A stretch of 64,000 nucleotides of DNA from Marinimicrococcus sp033875255 (GCA_033875255.1 JAWZSN010000018.1:62001-126000); one strand, 5' to 3'. Counted from the first letter of the stretch, positions 44,249 through 53,470 are shown. A program made the numbers and translations. The notes: generated by a model from the sequence alone, not told the origin.

Positions 44249-45807
44249 CCGGGCACCAGGCGAGGCGACGGGGCAGCCGTCGAAGGACGGCGCACGCCTG
44301 TCGTCTCGCCCGGGGGACGCAGTGCGAGCCTGCGGGCGACCTGTGCCAGGGCGCCGATGCCCGGCTCGATCCGCTCGGTCGCGATGGCCGCGATGCCGAG
44401 CCTGATGTTCTGCTGCGGCGGGACGGCGCTCATGAAGAAGACGTCGCCCGACTCGATCAGGATGCCGGCGTCGCGGGCATGTCGCGCGAGCGCCTGGCCG
44501 TCCAGCCCCTCTGGCCCGCCCAGCCACAGGCTCGAGCCTGTGATGCCGTGGTCATGGGTGAACTCGGGCAGGTGCCTTGCCAGGGCCTCGTGGAGAACCT
44601 CCATGCGCTCGGCAAAGGTCGCGGTAATCCTGCGCAGCAGCCGGTCGAAATGGCCCAGCGCCAAAAAGAGGGCCAAGGCTCGCTGGTTGTTCGCCGGCGC
44701 GTGGCGCATCATCAGGCGCCGCAGGGCCCGGGCCTCCCGGATGATCCCGGGTGCGGCCGCGATGTAGCCGAAGCGGAGGCCCGGGGCCAGGGTCTTGGAC
44801 AGGCTGCCCACATAGAGAACCCGGCCGCTGCGGTCGAGGCTCTTGAGGGACGGCAGCGCTCCTTCGGTCGTGGCGAAGTTGCTGCCGTAATCATCCTCGA
44901 AAATCAGGAAGTCGCGCGTCTCGGCGAGCTCGACCAGCCGACGCCGCCGCTCGAGCGGCAGGCTGGCGCCAGTCGGGCATTGCCGGTCGGGTGTGACGAA
45001 CACGGCACGGCAGTCGGCGGGAATCGCATCCGGCACGATGCCCGCCTCGTCGATCGCCAACGGGCGCACCTGTGCCCGGCGCAGCGCCAGGATGTTGCGC
45101 ATGTCCGGGTAGCCCGGATCCTCGATGCCCACGACCATGTCCGGGGCGACCAGGAGCTCGGCCAGCAGGTAGAGCGCCTGCTGCGCGCCGAGGGTCACCA
45201 TGATCTCGTCGGTCGTGGCCCAGATGCCGCGACGGGGCAGCAGCCGGGTGCGGATCTGCTCGACCAGCTCGGGATCGTCGCCGTCGATCAGGTCGGAGGC
45301 CCAGCCGCGGATCTCGAGCACGCTGAGCGCCTGGCGCACGCAGTCCCGCCAGTCGTTGGTGGGGAACAGCGACGGATCGAGCTGGCCGTAGACGAACGGG
45401 TAGGAATAGCTCAGCCAGTCTTGCGGCTTGGTGATGTTGCGCTGGCGTGACGGGCGTATCGCCAGGCGGTTCTCCCAGGCCGGCTCGTTCGTCAAAGGGG
45501 AGGGCGCGCTCCTTTGCGGCGGACGCCGCACCGGGTGGCTGTCGCGGACGAAATAGCCGCTGCGCTCGCGCGATTCGAGAACGCCGTCGTCGACGAGCTG
45601 CTGGTAGGCGAGCAGCACCGTGTTGCGGGCGATGCCCAGTTGCTCGGCGAGCTCACGGGTCGAGGGAAGGGGCGGCTCGGTGAGGAGCCAGCCCTCGCTG
45701 ATCGCAGCCATCACCATCTCGCGCACGCGGGCCTGAAGCGGCCAGCCGGAATCGGCGGTGCGGGCGAACAGGCGATCCCACAGGGCGCGATCCACACGAG
45801 GGGCCAT
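44245..45807 (-). CDS. MocR-type (GntR-aminotransferase) regulator, TauR-like, copy 2
   Basis: About 520 residues. Winged helix with LTEPPLPSTRELAEQLGIAR and NTVLLAYQQLVDDGVLESRE; aminotransferase-like domain with VTLGAQQALYLLAELLVAPD, FEDDYGSNFATTEG, and the PLP-lysine region SLSKTLAPGLRFGYI. It has the same overall layout as copy 1, with shared segments such as PSLKSLDRSGRVLYVGS. It converges on xsc and diverges from pta, so it may control pta and the rest of the taurine block. Start ATG at 45807 (GGAAG upstream); 45849 is an upstream alternative. TauR-like is inferred from context. Confidence 0.86.
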   Translation of the reverse strand: MAPRVDRALWDRLFARTADSGWPLQARVREMVMAAISEGWLLTEPPLPSTRELAEQLGIARNTVLLAYQQLVDDGVLESRERSGYFVRDSHPVRRPPQRSAPSPLTNEPAWENRLAIRPSRQRNITKPQDWLSYSYPFVYGQLDPSLFPTNDWRDCVRQALSVLEIRGWASDLIDGDDPELVEQIRTRLLPRRGIWATTDEIMVTLGAQQALYLLAELLVAPDMVVGIEDPGYPDMRNILALRRAQVRPLAIDEAGIVPDAIPADCRAVFVTPDRQCPTGASLPLERRRRLVELAETRDFLIFEDDYGSNFATTEGALPSLKSLDRSGRVLYVGSLSKTLAPGLRFGYIAAAPGIIREARALRRLMMRHAPANNQRALALFLALGHFDRLLRRITATFAERMEVLHEALARHLPEFTHDHGITGSSLWLGGPEGLDGQALARHARDAGILIESGDVFFMSAVPPQQNIRLGIAAIATERIEPGIGALAQVARRLALRPPGETTGVRRPSTAAPSPRLVPG

Positions 45808-45989
45808 CTGGCAACTTCCGATTTTGGTGGTCTGTCCCTGAATGCTCATCCCCGGACGCGTGGCTTCTATCCCAGGACGGCCTCCCTGTGCCAATCGATT
45901 TGCGCGAACTGGCCCTACCGCAGCGGCATAGCTGTGCTCTCCTTTCCGCACCAGGGCCCGGAGAACTGCCGCCGGCGCCTGATGCACGA
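45808..45989. promoter_or_regulatory. Divergent region, MocR copy 2 / pta
   Basis: Holds CTGGCCCTAC at 45909-45918, preceded by AA, almost the same as the first repeat before tauX (AACTGGCCTTAT); 8 of 10 positions match the recalled TauR repeat. A second weaker half-site may lie at 45886-45895. Candidate shared operator of the taurine genes. Confidence 0.4.
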
Positions 45990-47129
45990 ATGGACAAGAC
46001 GGCGATGAGACCGTTCGACGAGCTTTTGGAACGCGCCCGCAACGATCCTCGCCGCGTGGTGCTGGCCGAGGGCACGGACGCGCGGGTGGTGGAGGGGGCC
46101 GCTCGTGCGCAACGCGAAGGCGTGGCGGCGGTCACGCTGATCGGTCGTGCCGACGTGGTTCGCGCGCTGCTGCGCGACGGCGGCTTCGGCGGTCTGCCCA
46201 TCGAGGTGGTGGACCCGGCCGCCTCGCCCGATCTTCCCGAGTTCGCCCGGACATATCATGCGCTGCGCCGCCACAAGGGCGTGGACCTCGAGGCCGCCAG
46301 GCAGGCCATGCTGCAGCCGCTCCACCATGCGGCGATGATGGTCCGTCTCGGCCGTGCCGCCGGGTCGGTGGCCGGTGCCGTCCACAGCACCGCCGAGACG
46401 GTGCGCGCTGCCATCCAGGTCATCGGGATGCACCCGCGCTATCGCCTGGTGTCGAGCTTCTTCATCATGATGCTGTGCGAGCAGCACCACGATCACCTGA
46501 AGGGGGCCATGGTCTTCGCCGATTGCGGCCTCGTGGTCGATCCGTCGGCGGACGAACTGGCGCAGATCGCCATCGCCTCGGCCGACAGTGCCCGGGCCCT
46601 GCTGGGCCTCGAGCCGCGGGTCGCCATGCTCTCCTTCTCGACCGGCGGCAGCGCCCGTCATCCCTTCGTCGACAAGGTGACCACGGCAACCCGGCTGGTG
46701 CGCGAGCTGCGCCCCGGGATTGCCGTCGAGGGGGACGTCCAGCTCGACGCCAGCATCATTCCCGAGATCGGCAGGCGCAAGGCGCCGGATTCGCCGGTGG
46801 CAGGACGGGCCAACGTGCTCATCTTCCCCGATCTCGAGGCCGGCAATATCGGCTACAAGCTCGCCGAGCGCCTCGGCAAGGCCAAGGCCGTGGGCCCCAT
46901 CCTCCAGGGCCTGGCGCAGCCGGCCAACGATCTGTCGAGGGGCTGCTCGGCCGAGGACGTCTTCCGCCTCATCGCGGCCACCACCGTCCAGGCGCAGCAA
47001 GGCGATCTGGCGGGTGGGCGTGCCGCCTGCTCCCGCACGCCGCAGGCGGCGTGGCTCCATGGGAGGGATGGAACTGGTACTACCGGCCGTGGTGACGCGG
47101 TCCCTAAGGATGAAGGGACGTCGCGATGA
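45990..47129 (+). CDS. pta: Phosphate acetyltransferase
   Basis: Turns the acetyl phosphate made by Xsc into acetyl-CoA. 379 residues, the short Pta type without the N-terminal regulatory domain. Segments: RVVLAEGTDARVVEGAARAQ, LHHAAMMVRLGRAAGSVAGA, the active-site region VIGMHPRYRLVSSFFIMML, GAMVFADCGLVVDPSADELA, and MLSFSTGGSARHPFVDKV, then LIFPDLEAGNIGYKLAERLG. After the usual end (FRLIAATTVQAQQGD) it has an unusual tail of about 45 glycine/arginine-rich residues. The ATG at 45990 lacks a strong Shine-Dalgarno; 46005 is an alternative. Divergent from the second TauR-like regulator. Confidence 0.92.
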   Translation: MDKTAMRPFDELLERARNDPRRVVLAEGTDARVVEGAARAQREGVAAVTLIGRADVVRALLRDGGFGGLPIEVVDPAASPDLPEFARTYHALRRHKGVDLEAARQAMLQPLHHAAMMVRLGRAAGSVAGAVHSTAETVRAAIQVIGMHPRYRLVSSFFIMMLCEQHHDHLKGAMVFADCGLVVDPSADELAQIAIASADSARALLGLEPRVAMLSFSTGGSARHPFVDKVTTATRLVRELRPGIAVEGDVQLDASIIPEIGRRKAPDSPVAGRANVLIFPDLEAGNIGYKLAERLGKAKAVGPILQGLAQPANDLSRGCSAEDVFRLIAATTVQAQQGDLAGGRAACSRTPQAAWLHGRDGTGTTGRGDAVPKDEGTSR

Positions 47130-47237
47130 ACGGCGTGATCAGGGCAGCGAAACTACAACCGCCAGCCTACTTTGACGATCCGGGTCGAGCCAGCTCACGG
47201 CCGGAACAACATTCTCCTCGAGAAAGAAGAAGGTAAA

Positions 47238-48863
47238 ATGGAAGCGGCAGAAGCGATCTACCACAACGGGCCGATCCTTTCCCTCGATGCGGAAAACTCG
47301 ATGCCCGAGGCTGTCGCGATAGCCGGCGGGCAGATCCTGGCCGTGGGCAGCATGGCCGACATGGAAGCGCATCGCGGCCCGGCCACCCGGGAGATCGATC
47401 TTGCCGGACGCGCCCTTCTGCCCGGCTTCATCGACCCGCATGGCCATTTTCCGCTCTCGGGCATGTACGCGCTTTACCGGGTCGATCTCTCGAGCCCGCC
47501 CGTCGGCGACTGCCGGCGCCTCGCCGATGTCTTCGGGCGCCTCCGCGAGCGCGCCGCTGCGACCGCCGAGGGCGAATGGGTGATCGGCGCCTTCTTCGAT
47601 CAGAGCATGGTGGAGGAGCGTCGCTTTCCCACCCGCCAGGAGCTCGACGCCGTCTCGAGCGCGCATCCGATCTTCGTCGTCCACGCCTCGGGCCATGTCG
47701 GTGTCGCCAACAGTGCGGCACTGGCCTTTGCCGGTATCGACCGCGACACGCCGCAGCCGCCCGGCGGCCACATCGAGAAGGACGAGGCCACCGGCGAGCC
47801 CACCGGGCTGCTCGAGGAGCCGGCGGCCATGGGGCCGATCAAGGACGCGGTCGACAACTCGCGAGGCGAGGCCTTCACGGCCGGCCTCGAGCACGCAACC
47901 CGGGAATATGCGGCGCAGGGTGTCACCACCGCGCAGAACGCCTGGGCCGACAAGAACCTGCTGCAGCAGTTCGAGCGCGCCGAGCGCGAGGGGCGTCTCA
48001 AGCTCCGCCTCGTGGCCCTGCCCGACGCGGGGCTCGAGCCCGAGCTGGCGAGCGGCGCCTTCACCGTCGCGACCAGGCCCGAGGGGCGGCTGCGCCTCGG
48101 TGCCCGCAAGCTCTTCTCCGACGGCTCCATCCAGGCTTTCACCGGCTATCTGTTCCGGCCCTACCACACGCCCTGCCGCGGCGATGCCGAGTATCGCGGC
48201 TATCCGATCTACGACCGCGACGATCTCGCCCGCCGGATCGACGTGCTGCATCGCGCCGGCCACCAGATCCACATCCACGCCAACGGCGACGCCGCCGCCG
48301 ACGACGTGCTGCACGGCTTCCGGCTGGCCCAGGAGGCGTTCCCGCGCGAGGATCATCGGCACACCATCATCCACGGGCAGATGCTGCGCGAGGACCAGCT
48401 CGACCTGATGAAGGAGCTGGGCGTGACGGTGAGCTTCTTCAGCTACCACGTCTATGTCTGGGGCGATCGCCACCGTGACGTCTTCATGGGCCCCGAGCGC
48501 GCGGCGCGGATCAGCCCGGCCGCCTCCGCCACGGCCCGCGGCATCCGCTACACCGTGCACAACGACACGCCGGTGACCCCCATGCGGCCGCTGCCGTTGA
48601 TGTGGGCGGCCGTCAACCGGCTGACCGCCAGTGGCGAGGTGCTGGGGCCCGAGCAGAGGATAAGCGTGCTCCAGGCGCTGCGCGCCCATACCATCGACGC
48701 CGCCTGGCAGGTCTTCCTCGAGGATGAGATCGGCTCCATCGAGCCGGGCAAGCGGGCCGACCTGGTCATCCTCGACCGCAACCCGCTCGAGGATCCGGCC
48801 GGCCTCAAGGACATCCGCGTGCTCGAGACGATCATCGACGGAGAGACCGTCCACCGGGCCTGA
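47238..48863 (+). CDS. Amidohydrolase family 3 protein (YtcJ-like)
   Basis: 541 residues. Beta-sandwich start EAIYHNGPILSLDAENSMPE, HxH metal motif LLPGFIDPHGHFPLSG, VVHASGHVGVANSAALAFAG, LGARKLFSDGSIQAFTG with a probable bridging lysine, HIHANGDAAADDVLHGF and TIIHGQMLREDQLDLM, then VHNDTPVTPMRPLPLMW. YtcJ-like proteins hydrolyse amide or imine bonds of diverse small molecules; substrate unknown. AAGAAGG precedes the ATG. It sits upstream of the two binding-protein genes of ABC system C in the same direction, with a hairpin between, and probably acts on what that system imports. Confidence 0.88.
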   Translation: MEAAEAIYHNGPILSLDAENSMPEAVAIAGGQILAVGSMADMEAHRGPATREIDLAGRALLPGFIDPHGHFPLSGMYALYRVDLSSPPVGDCRRLADVFGRLRERAAATAEGEWVIGAFFDQSMVEERRFPTRQELDAVSSAHPIFVVHASGHVGVANSAALAFAGIDRDTPQPPGGHIEKDEATGEPTGLLEEPAAMGPIKDAVDNSRGEAFTAGLEHATREYAAQGVTTAQNAWADKNLLQQFERAEREGRLKLRLVALPDAGLEPELASGAFTVATRPEGRLRLGARKLFSDGSIQAFTGYLFRPYHTPCRGDAEYRGYPIYDRDDLARRIDVLHRAGHQIHIHANGDAAADDVLHGFRLAQEAFPREDHRHTIIHGQMLREDQLDLMKELGVTVSFFSYHVYVWGDRHRDVFMGPERAARISPAASATARGIRYTVHNDTPVTPMRPLPLMWAAVNRLTASGEVLGPEQRISVLQALRAHTIDAAWQVFLEDEIGSIEPGKRADLVILDRNPLEDPAGLKDIRVLETIIDGETVHRA

Positions 48864-48889
48864 GAGAGGAACGGCGGGGGGCGTGCGAC

Positions 48890-48931
48890 CGGGGACCGGC
48901 TGCCGGGGCGCGACGCACGTCCCGGTCCCCG
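48890..48931 (+). terminator. Hairpin after the YtcJ-like gene
   Basis: Perfect 10-bp inverted repeat (arms 48890-48899 and 48922-48931) with a 22-base loop, 26 bp after the stop codon. It is probably a terminator or a partial one separating the enzyme gene from ABC system C; no T-run follows. Confidence 0.5.
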
Positions 48932-49048
48932 AGGATCGCTGAACAGAACGATGGATCTCGATCCGTCATGGCTGTGGACGGACCTGTCAGGTGCCGTCGT
49001 CCAGCTGCACGATCAAATCGGAAGAAAAGAAGCAGGGAGGCATTTGAG

Positions 49049-50632
49049 GTGAAGCTTGTCGAAGCTGCGCGTCGCAGCGTTCTTGTCGCCGGCGCCGTCA
49101 TGGCCTTGCTGCCACTGGCGGAAGCCGGCCACGCTGCAGGACCCGAGAAAGGCGGTGTCCTCGTCGTCGGCACGACCGAGGTTCCGCGCCATCTCAATCC
49201 GGCCGTCCAGTCCGGCGTTGCCACCGCCACACCCGGAGCACAGCTGTTCGCCAGCCCGCTGCGCTTCGACGCCGACTGGAACCCGCAGCCCTATCTCGCC
49301 AAAAGCTGGGCGTGGAGCGATGACGGTCTGGCGCTGACGCTCCATCTCGTCGAGAACGCCACCTTCCACGACGGCACGCCGATCACCTCCGAGGACGTCG
49401 CGTTCTCGATCCTGGCGAACAGGGAGCATCATCCCTTCAAGGCCAAGTTCGGCACGGTCGAGGCCATCGACACGCCGGACCCGCACACGGCCATCATCCG
49501 CCTCTCGCGGCCGCATCCGGCGCTGCTGCTGAGCCTGTCGCCGGCTCTTGCGCCGATCATGCCCAAGCACATCTACGGCGACGGCCAGGATCTCAAGTCC
49601 CACCCCCGCAACAGCGCCGACGTGGTGGGCTCGGGACCCTTCCGGCTGGTCGAGTTCGTGCCCGACAAGCATGTCGTGCTCGAGCGCAATCCCGATTTCT
49701 TCATCGAGGGCCGCCCCTATCTCGACCGGATCGTCAACCGGATCTTCAAGGACGAGAGCTCGCTGGTGATCGCCATGCAGGGCGGCGAGATCGACCTGAG
49801 ACCCTATCTCACCACGGTCCGCGACATCGAGCGGCTGCGCGAGGACCCCGCCATCGAGGTGACCGATCGCGGCTATGGCGGCATCGGCCCGCTGGTCTGG
49901 CTGGCCTTCAACACGCAACACCCGGTGCTGCAGGACCGGCGTGTCCGCCAGGCGATCGCCTACGCGATCGACCGCGACTTCATCGTCAGGGCCCTGCACC
50001 GCGGCGTGTCGCGGCCGGCGACCGGCCCCATTGTTCCCGGGAGCCCGTTCTACAGCGATGCGCTCGAGCCCTACGCCGTCGATCTCGACAAGGCCAGGGC
50101 GCTCCTTGCGGAAGCCGGCTATGGCGACGGCCTGGAGCTGACGATCGATTATGCGCCGGGGGCGGCGGAGCAGCGCAAGAATGTGGCCGAGTATCTGAAG
50201 GCACAGCTCCGCAAGGTCGGCATCGATCTCAATGTGCGGGCCTCGCCTGACTTTCCCACCTGGGCGCGACGGGTCTCCAGCCACGAGTTCGATGTGAGCA
50301 TGGACCTCGTGTTCAACTGGGGCGATCCGGTGATCGGCGTCCACCGCACCTATCTGTGCGACAATATCACCAAGGGCGTCATCTGGTCGAACACCCAGAG
50401 CTACTGCAATCCGAAGGTCGACGAGCTGCTCGACGCGGCAGGTCAGGAAACCGATCCTGCGCGGCGCAAGGAGCTTTACGCAGAGTTCCAGAAGATCGTG
50501 GTGGAGGATGCGCCGATCACCTTCATCAATGTGGTCCCCTACCACACCGCCTACCGGGCGGATGTGAAGAACCCTCCGACGACGATCTGGGGAGCCATGT
50601 CACCGATGGACGAGGTCTATCTCGACCGCTGA
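49049..50632 (+). CDS. Peptide/opine-type periplasmic binding protein (SBP_bac_5), system C, copy 1
   Basis: 527 residues. GTG start at 49049, with GGGAGG about nine bases upstream. The N-terminus MKLVEAARRSVLVAGAVMAL carries a twin-arginine-like pair before a hydrophobic stretch, so Tat or Sec export is possible; cleavage is near AGHAAG. Family segments: PRHLNPAVQSGVATATPGAQ, FHDGTPITSEDVAFSILANR, DVVGSGPFRLVEFVPDKHVV and VRQAIAYAIDRDFIVRALHR. It aligns without any gap to the next binding protein over the whole mature part, with stretches nearly identical at DNA level. Binds the system C substrate or a variant of it. Confidence 0.92.
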   Translation: MKLVEAARRSVLVAGAVMALLPLAEAGHAAGPEKGGVLVVGTTEVPRHLNPAVQSGVATATPGAQLFASPLRFDADWNPQPYLAKSWAWSDDGLALTLHLVENATFHDGTPITSEDVAFSILANREHHPFKAKFGTVEAIDTPDPHTAIIRLSRPHPALLLSLSPALAPIMPKHIYGDGQDLKSHPRNSADVVGSGPFRLVEFVPDKHVVLERNPDFFIEGRPYLDRIVNRIFKDESSLVIAMQGGEIDLRPYLTTVRDIERLREDPAIEVTDRGYGGIGPLVWLAFNTQHPVLQDRRVRQAIAYAIDRDFIVRALHRGVSRPATGPIVPGSPFYSDALEPYAVDLDKARALLAEAGYGDGLELTIDYAPGAAEQRKNVAEYLKAQLRKVGIDLNVRASPDFPTWARRVSSHEFDVSMDLVFNWGDPVIGVHRTYLCDNITKGVIWSNTQSYCNPKVDELLDAAGQETDPARRKELYAEFQKIVVEDAPITFINVVPYHTAYRADVKNPPTTIWGAMSPMDEVYLDR

Positions 50633-50859
50633 TCGATCGGCCATGTTTCGGGCGCCCCGTCGCCGACGAAGGCCGGTGCGCCCGTGGCAGCACTTGCAGC
50701 GACGGCTGGACCCATTGAAGGGGCGAAGCTGGCCCTACACCGGCTTAAACGTTCCGCACAAGTTTGTTGAAACACACGCCGCTGCTTGGCAGCCGGTCGA
50801 CGTCTCCTCGATCGAGGGGCGGCGCCGTGGCTGTACGCAAATCTAAAGGGAGGTCTTTC
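50633..50859. other. Spacer between tandem binding-protein genes
   Basis: 227 bp, not similar by eye to the region before copy 1. Contains a GC-rich stem (GGGCGC ... GCGCCC, about 50648-50682) that may act as a processing or termination site, and a moderately AT-rich tract near 50745-50775 that could hold a promoter for copy 2. No gene seen. Confidence 0.4.
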
Positions 50860-52440
50860 ATGCGCCCCAGCATCACGCGCCGGGCAATGCTCATCGCCGG
50901 CTCGGCCATGGCACTGCTGCTGCAGGGCGGACCGGCCGTCGCAGCGGAAGCGAAAAGCGGCGGCACGCTCGTGCTCGGTACCAGCAATGTTCCGCGCCAT
51001 CTCAATCCGGCCGTCCAGTCCGGCGTTGCCACCGCCACACCCGGAGCACAGCTGTTCGCCAGCCCGCTGCGCTTCGACGCCGACTGGAACCCGCAGCCCT
51101 ATCTCGCCAAAAGCTGGACGTGGAGCGATGACGGTCTGGCGCTGACGCTCCATCTCGTCGAGAACGCCACCTTCCACGACGGCACGCCGATCACCTCCGA
51201 GGACGTCGCGTTCTCGATCATGGTGAACAAGGAGAACCACCCCTTCAAGGCCAAGTTCGGCGCCGTCGAGGCGGTCGACACGCCGGACCCGCACACGGCC
51301 GTCATCCGCCTCTCGCGGCCGCACCCGGCGCTGCTGCTGAGCCTGTCGCCGGCCCTGGCGCCGATCATGCCCAAGCACATCTACGGCGACGGCCAGGATC
51401 TCAAGTCCCATCCCCGCAACAGCGCCGACGTGGTGGGCTCGGGGCCCTTCCGGCTGGTCGAGTTCGTGCCCGACAAGCACATCGTGGTCGAGCGCAATCC
51501 CGATTTCTTCATCGAGGGCCGCCCCTATCTCGACCGGATCGTCAACCGGATCTTCAAGGACGAGAGCTCGATCGTGATCGCCCTGCAGGGCGGCGAGATC
51601 GACATGCGGCCGTTCCTCACCACGGTCCGCGACATCCAGCGGTTGCAGAAGGACCCGGCCCTCGAAGTGACCGATCGCGGCTATGCCGCTTTCGGCCCGC
51701 TGGTCTGGCTCGCCTACAACACGAAGCACCCGGCGCTGCAGGACAAGCGGGTCCGGCAGGCGATCTCCTATGCGATTGATCGCGACTTCATCGTCAAGGT
51801 GCTGCAGCGGGGCATCTCGCAGCCGGCAACCGGACCGATCGCCCCCGGCAGCCCGTTCTACAACGGTGATGTCGAGCCCTATGGGGTGGATCTCGACAAG
51901 GCCAGGGCGCTGCTCGAGGAGGCGGGCTACGGCGACGGGCTGGAACTCACCATCGACGGCGAGCCGAGCGATCCCGAGCAGCGCAAGAACACGGCCGAGT
52001 ATCTCAAGGCTCAGCTCAAGAAGATCGGCATCCAGCTCACGCTGCGCGCCTCGCCGGACTTCCCGACCTGGGCGCAGCGGGTCGCCAACCACGAGTTCGA
52101 TGTGACCATGGACATCGTGTTCAACTGGGGCGATCCGGTGATCGGCGTCCACCGCACCTATCTGTGCGACAATATCACCAAGGGCGTCATCTGGTCGAAC
52201 ACCCAGAGCTACTGCAATCCGAAGGTCGACGAGCTGCTCAACGCGGCAGGTCAGGAAGCGGATCCCACGCGCCGCAAGGAGCTTTACGCAGAGTTCCAGA
52301 AGATCGTGGTGGAGGATGCGCCGATCAGCTTCATCAACGTGGTTCCCTACCACACCGCCTACCGCGCGGATGTGAAGAATCCCCCGACGACGATCTGGGG
52401 CGTGATGTCGCCGATGGACGAGGTCTATCTCGACCGTTGA
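50860..52440 (+). CDS. Peptide/opine-type periplasmic binding protein (SBP_bac_5), system C, copy 2
   Basis: 526 residues, tandem paralogue of copy 1 with a constant offset of 1808 bp and no indels through the mature part. The signal region is different: MRPSITRRAMLIAGSAMALL has a TRRxML pattern compatible with Tat export, and cleavage follows AVAAEA. Same family landmarks (DVVGSGPFRLVEFVPDKHIV, IVFNWGDPVIGVHRTYLCDN). GGGAGG lies six bases before the ATG. The permease gene follows after 43 bp, so this copy is the one directly linked to the transporter. Differences cluster in the lobe regions of residues 130-145 and 280-400. Confidence 0.92.
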   Translation: MRPSITRRAMLIAGSAMALLLQGGPAVAAEAKSGGTLVLGTSNVPRHLNPAVQSGVATATPGAQLFASPLRFDADWNPQPYLAKSWTWSDDGLALTLHLVENATFHDGTPITSEDVAFSIMVNKENHPFKAKFGAVEAVDTPDPHTAVIRLSRPHPALLLSLSPALAPIMPKHIYGDGQDLKSHPRNSADVVGSGPFRLVEFVPDKHIVVERNPDFFIEGRPYLDRIVNRIFKDESSIVIALQGGEIDMRPFLTTVRDIQRLQKDPALEVTDRGYAAFGPLVWLAYNTKHPALQDKRVRQAISYAIDRDFIVKVLQRGISQPATGPIAPGSPFYNGDVEPYGVDLDKARALLEEAGYGDGLELTIDGEPSDPEQRKNTAEYLKAQLKKIGIQLTLRASPDFPTWAQRVANHEFDVTMDIVFNWGDPVIGVHRTYLCDNITKGVIWSNTQSYCNPKVDELLNAAGQEADPTRRKELYAEFQKIVVEDAPISFINVVPYHTAYRADVKNPPTTIWGVMSPMDEVYLDR

Positions 52441-52483
52441 GTCGAGCCGTCCAGGCTGATCTCGGCAACATCGGAGTGTTTGA

Positions 52484-53470
52484 ATGCCCCTGCTCGGCTT
52501 CCTTGCCCGACGGACGGTCTACGGTCTGGTTCTTCTTGCCGCCGTGCTGATCCTCAATTTTCTTCTCGTGCACATGGCCCCCGGCGACCCGGCCGAGATG
52601 ATCGTCGGGGAGATGGGCGGCGCGACCCAGGAGATCCTGGACGCGATCCGTGCGAGCTACGGGCTCGACCGGCCCCTGCACGAGCAGCTTCTTCTCTATC
52701 TGGGCAAGGCCGTGCAGGGGGATCTCGGCCACTCCTACTACTTCAACACGTCGGTAACCCAGCTCATCCTCGAGCGGGTCGGAGCGACGGTGCTGCTGGT
52801 GCTGACCTCGCTGGTCGTGGCGATCCTCGCGGGCGTGGTGCTCGGTGTCGCGGCGGCGCGGCGGCCCAACGGCCTCGTCAGCCACCTCACCACCATTCTC
52901 GCCCTCGCCGGCTATTCGCTGCCGATCTTTTGGACCGGATTGATCCTCATCATCCTCTTCGCCTCGGTCCTGCCGATCTTTCCCGTGGCGAACATGACCA
53001 GCACCATGATCGAGGGCGGCTTCTTCGCCCGTCTCGCCGACATCCTTCATCACCTGGTCTTGCCGGCGGCCACTCTCGCCATCGTCTACGTGGCACAGTA
53101 TAGCCGCCTGGCGCGGGCCAGCATGCTCGAGGTGCTGGGCGCCGATTACATCCGCACCGCCCGCGCCAAGGGGCTGAACGAGCGCCTGGTGGTCTACAAG
53201 CATGCGCTGAGAAACGCGGTCCTGCCCATTGTAACGATCGCGGGACTTCAGTTCGGCCAGCTTCTTTCGGGCGCGGTGCTGACCGAGACCGTCTTCAACT
53301 GGCCGGGCCTGGGGCGGCTGGCGTTCGATTCGATCCTGCGGCGCGACTACCCGACCATTCTGGGGATCCTGTTCTTCTCCACGCTCCTGGTGATCGTCGC
53401 CAATATCCTGACCGATCTTTGCTATCGCATCGTCGATCCCCGCATCCGGCTGGAGGGCGGCCGTGGCTAG
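52484..53470 (+). CDS. Peptide ABC transporter permease (DppB type), system C
   Basis: 328 residues. MPLLGFLARRTVYGLVLLAA is the first membrane helix, followed by VHMAPGDPAEMIVGEMGG and a periplasmic loop ending in LLLYLGKAVQGDLGHSYYF. The coupling motif is RTARAKGLNERLVVYKHALRN, and the C-terminal part has TVFNWPGLGRLAFDSILRRD and DLCYRIVDPRIRLEGG. Its 3' end overlaps the GTG start of the DppC-type gene by eight bases. With the genes that follow it forms a B-C-D-F order typical of complete peptide importers. Confidence 0.93.
   Translation: MPLLGFLARRTVYGLVLLAAVLILNFLLVHMAPGDPAEMIVGEMGGATQEILDAIRASYGLDRPLHEQLLLYLGKAVQGDLGHSYYFNTSVTQLILERVGATVLLVLTSLVVAILAGVVLGVAAARRPNGLVSHLTTILALAGYSLPIFWTGLILIILFASVLPIFPVANMTSTMIEGGFFARLADILHHLVLPAATLAIVYVAQYSRLARASMLEVLGADYIRTARAKGLNERLVVYKHALRNAVLPIVTIAGLQFGQLLSGAVLTETVFNWPGLGRLAFDSILRRDYPTILGILFFSTLLVIVANILTDLCYRIVDPRIRLEGGRG

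Noticed and set aside
45841..45900. Further TauR-like repeats near the second MocR start
   Set aside because: Best candidates match only about 6 of 10 positions of the recalled repeat.
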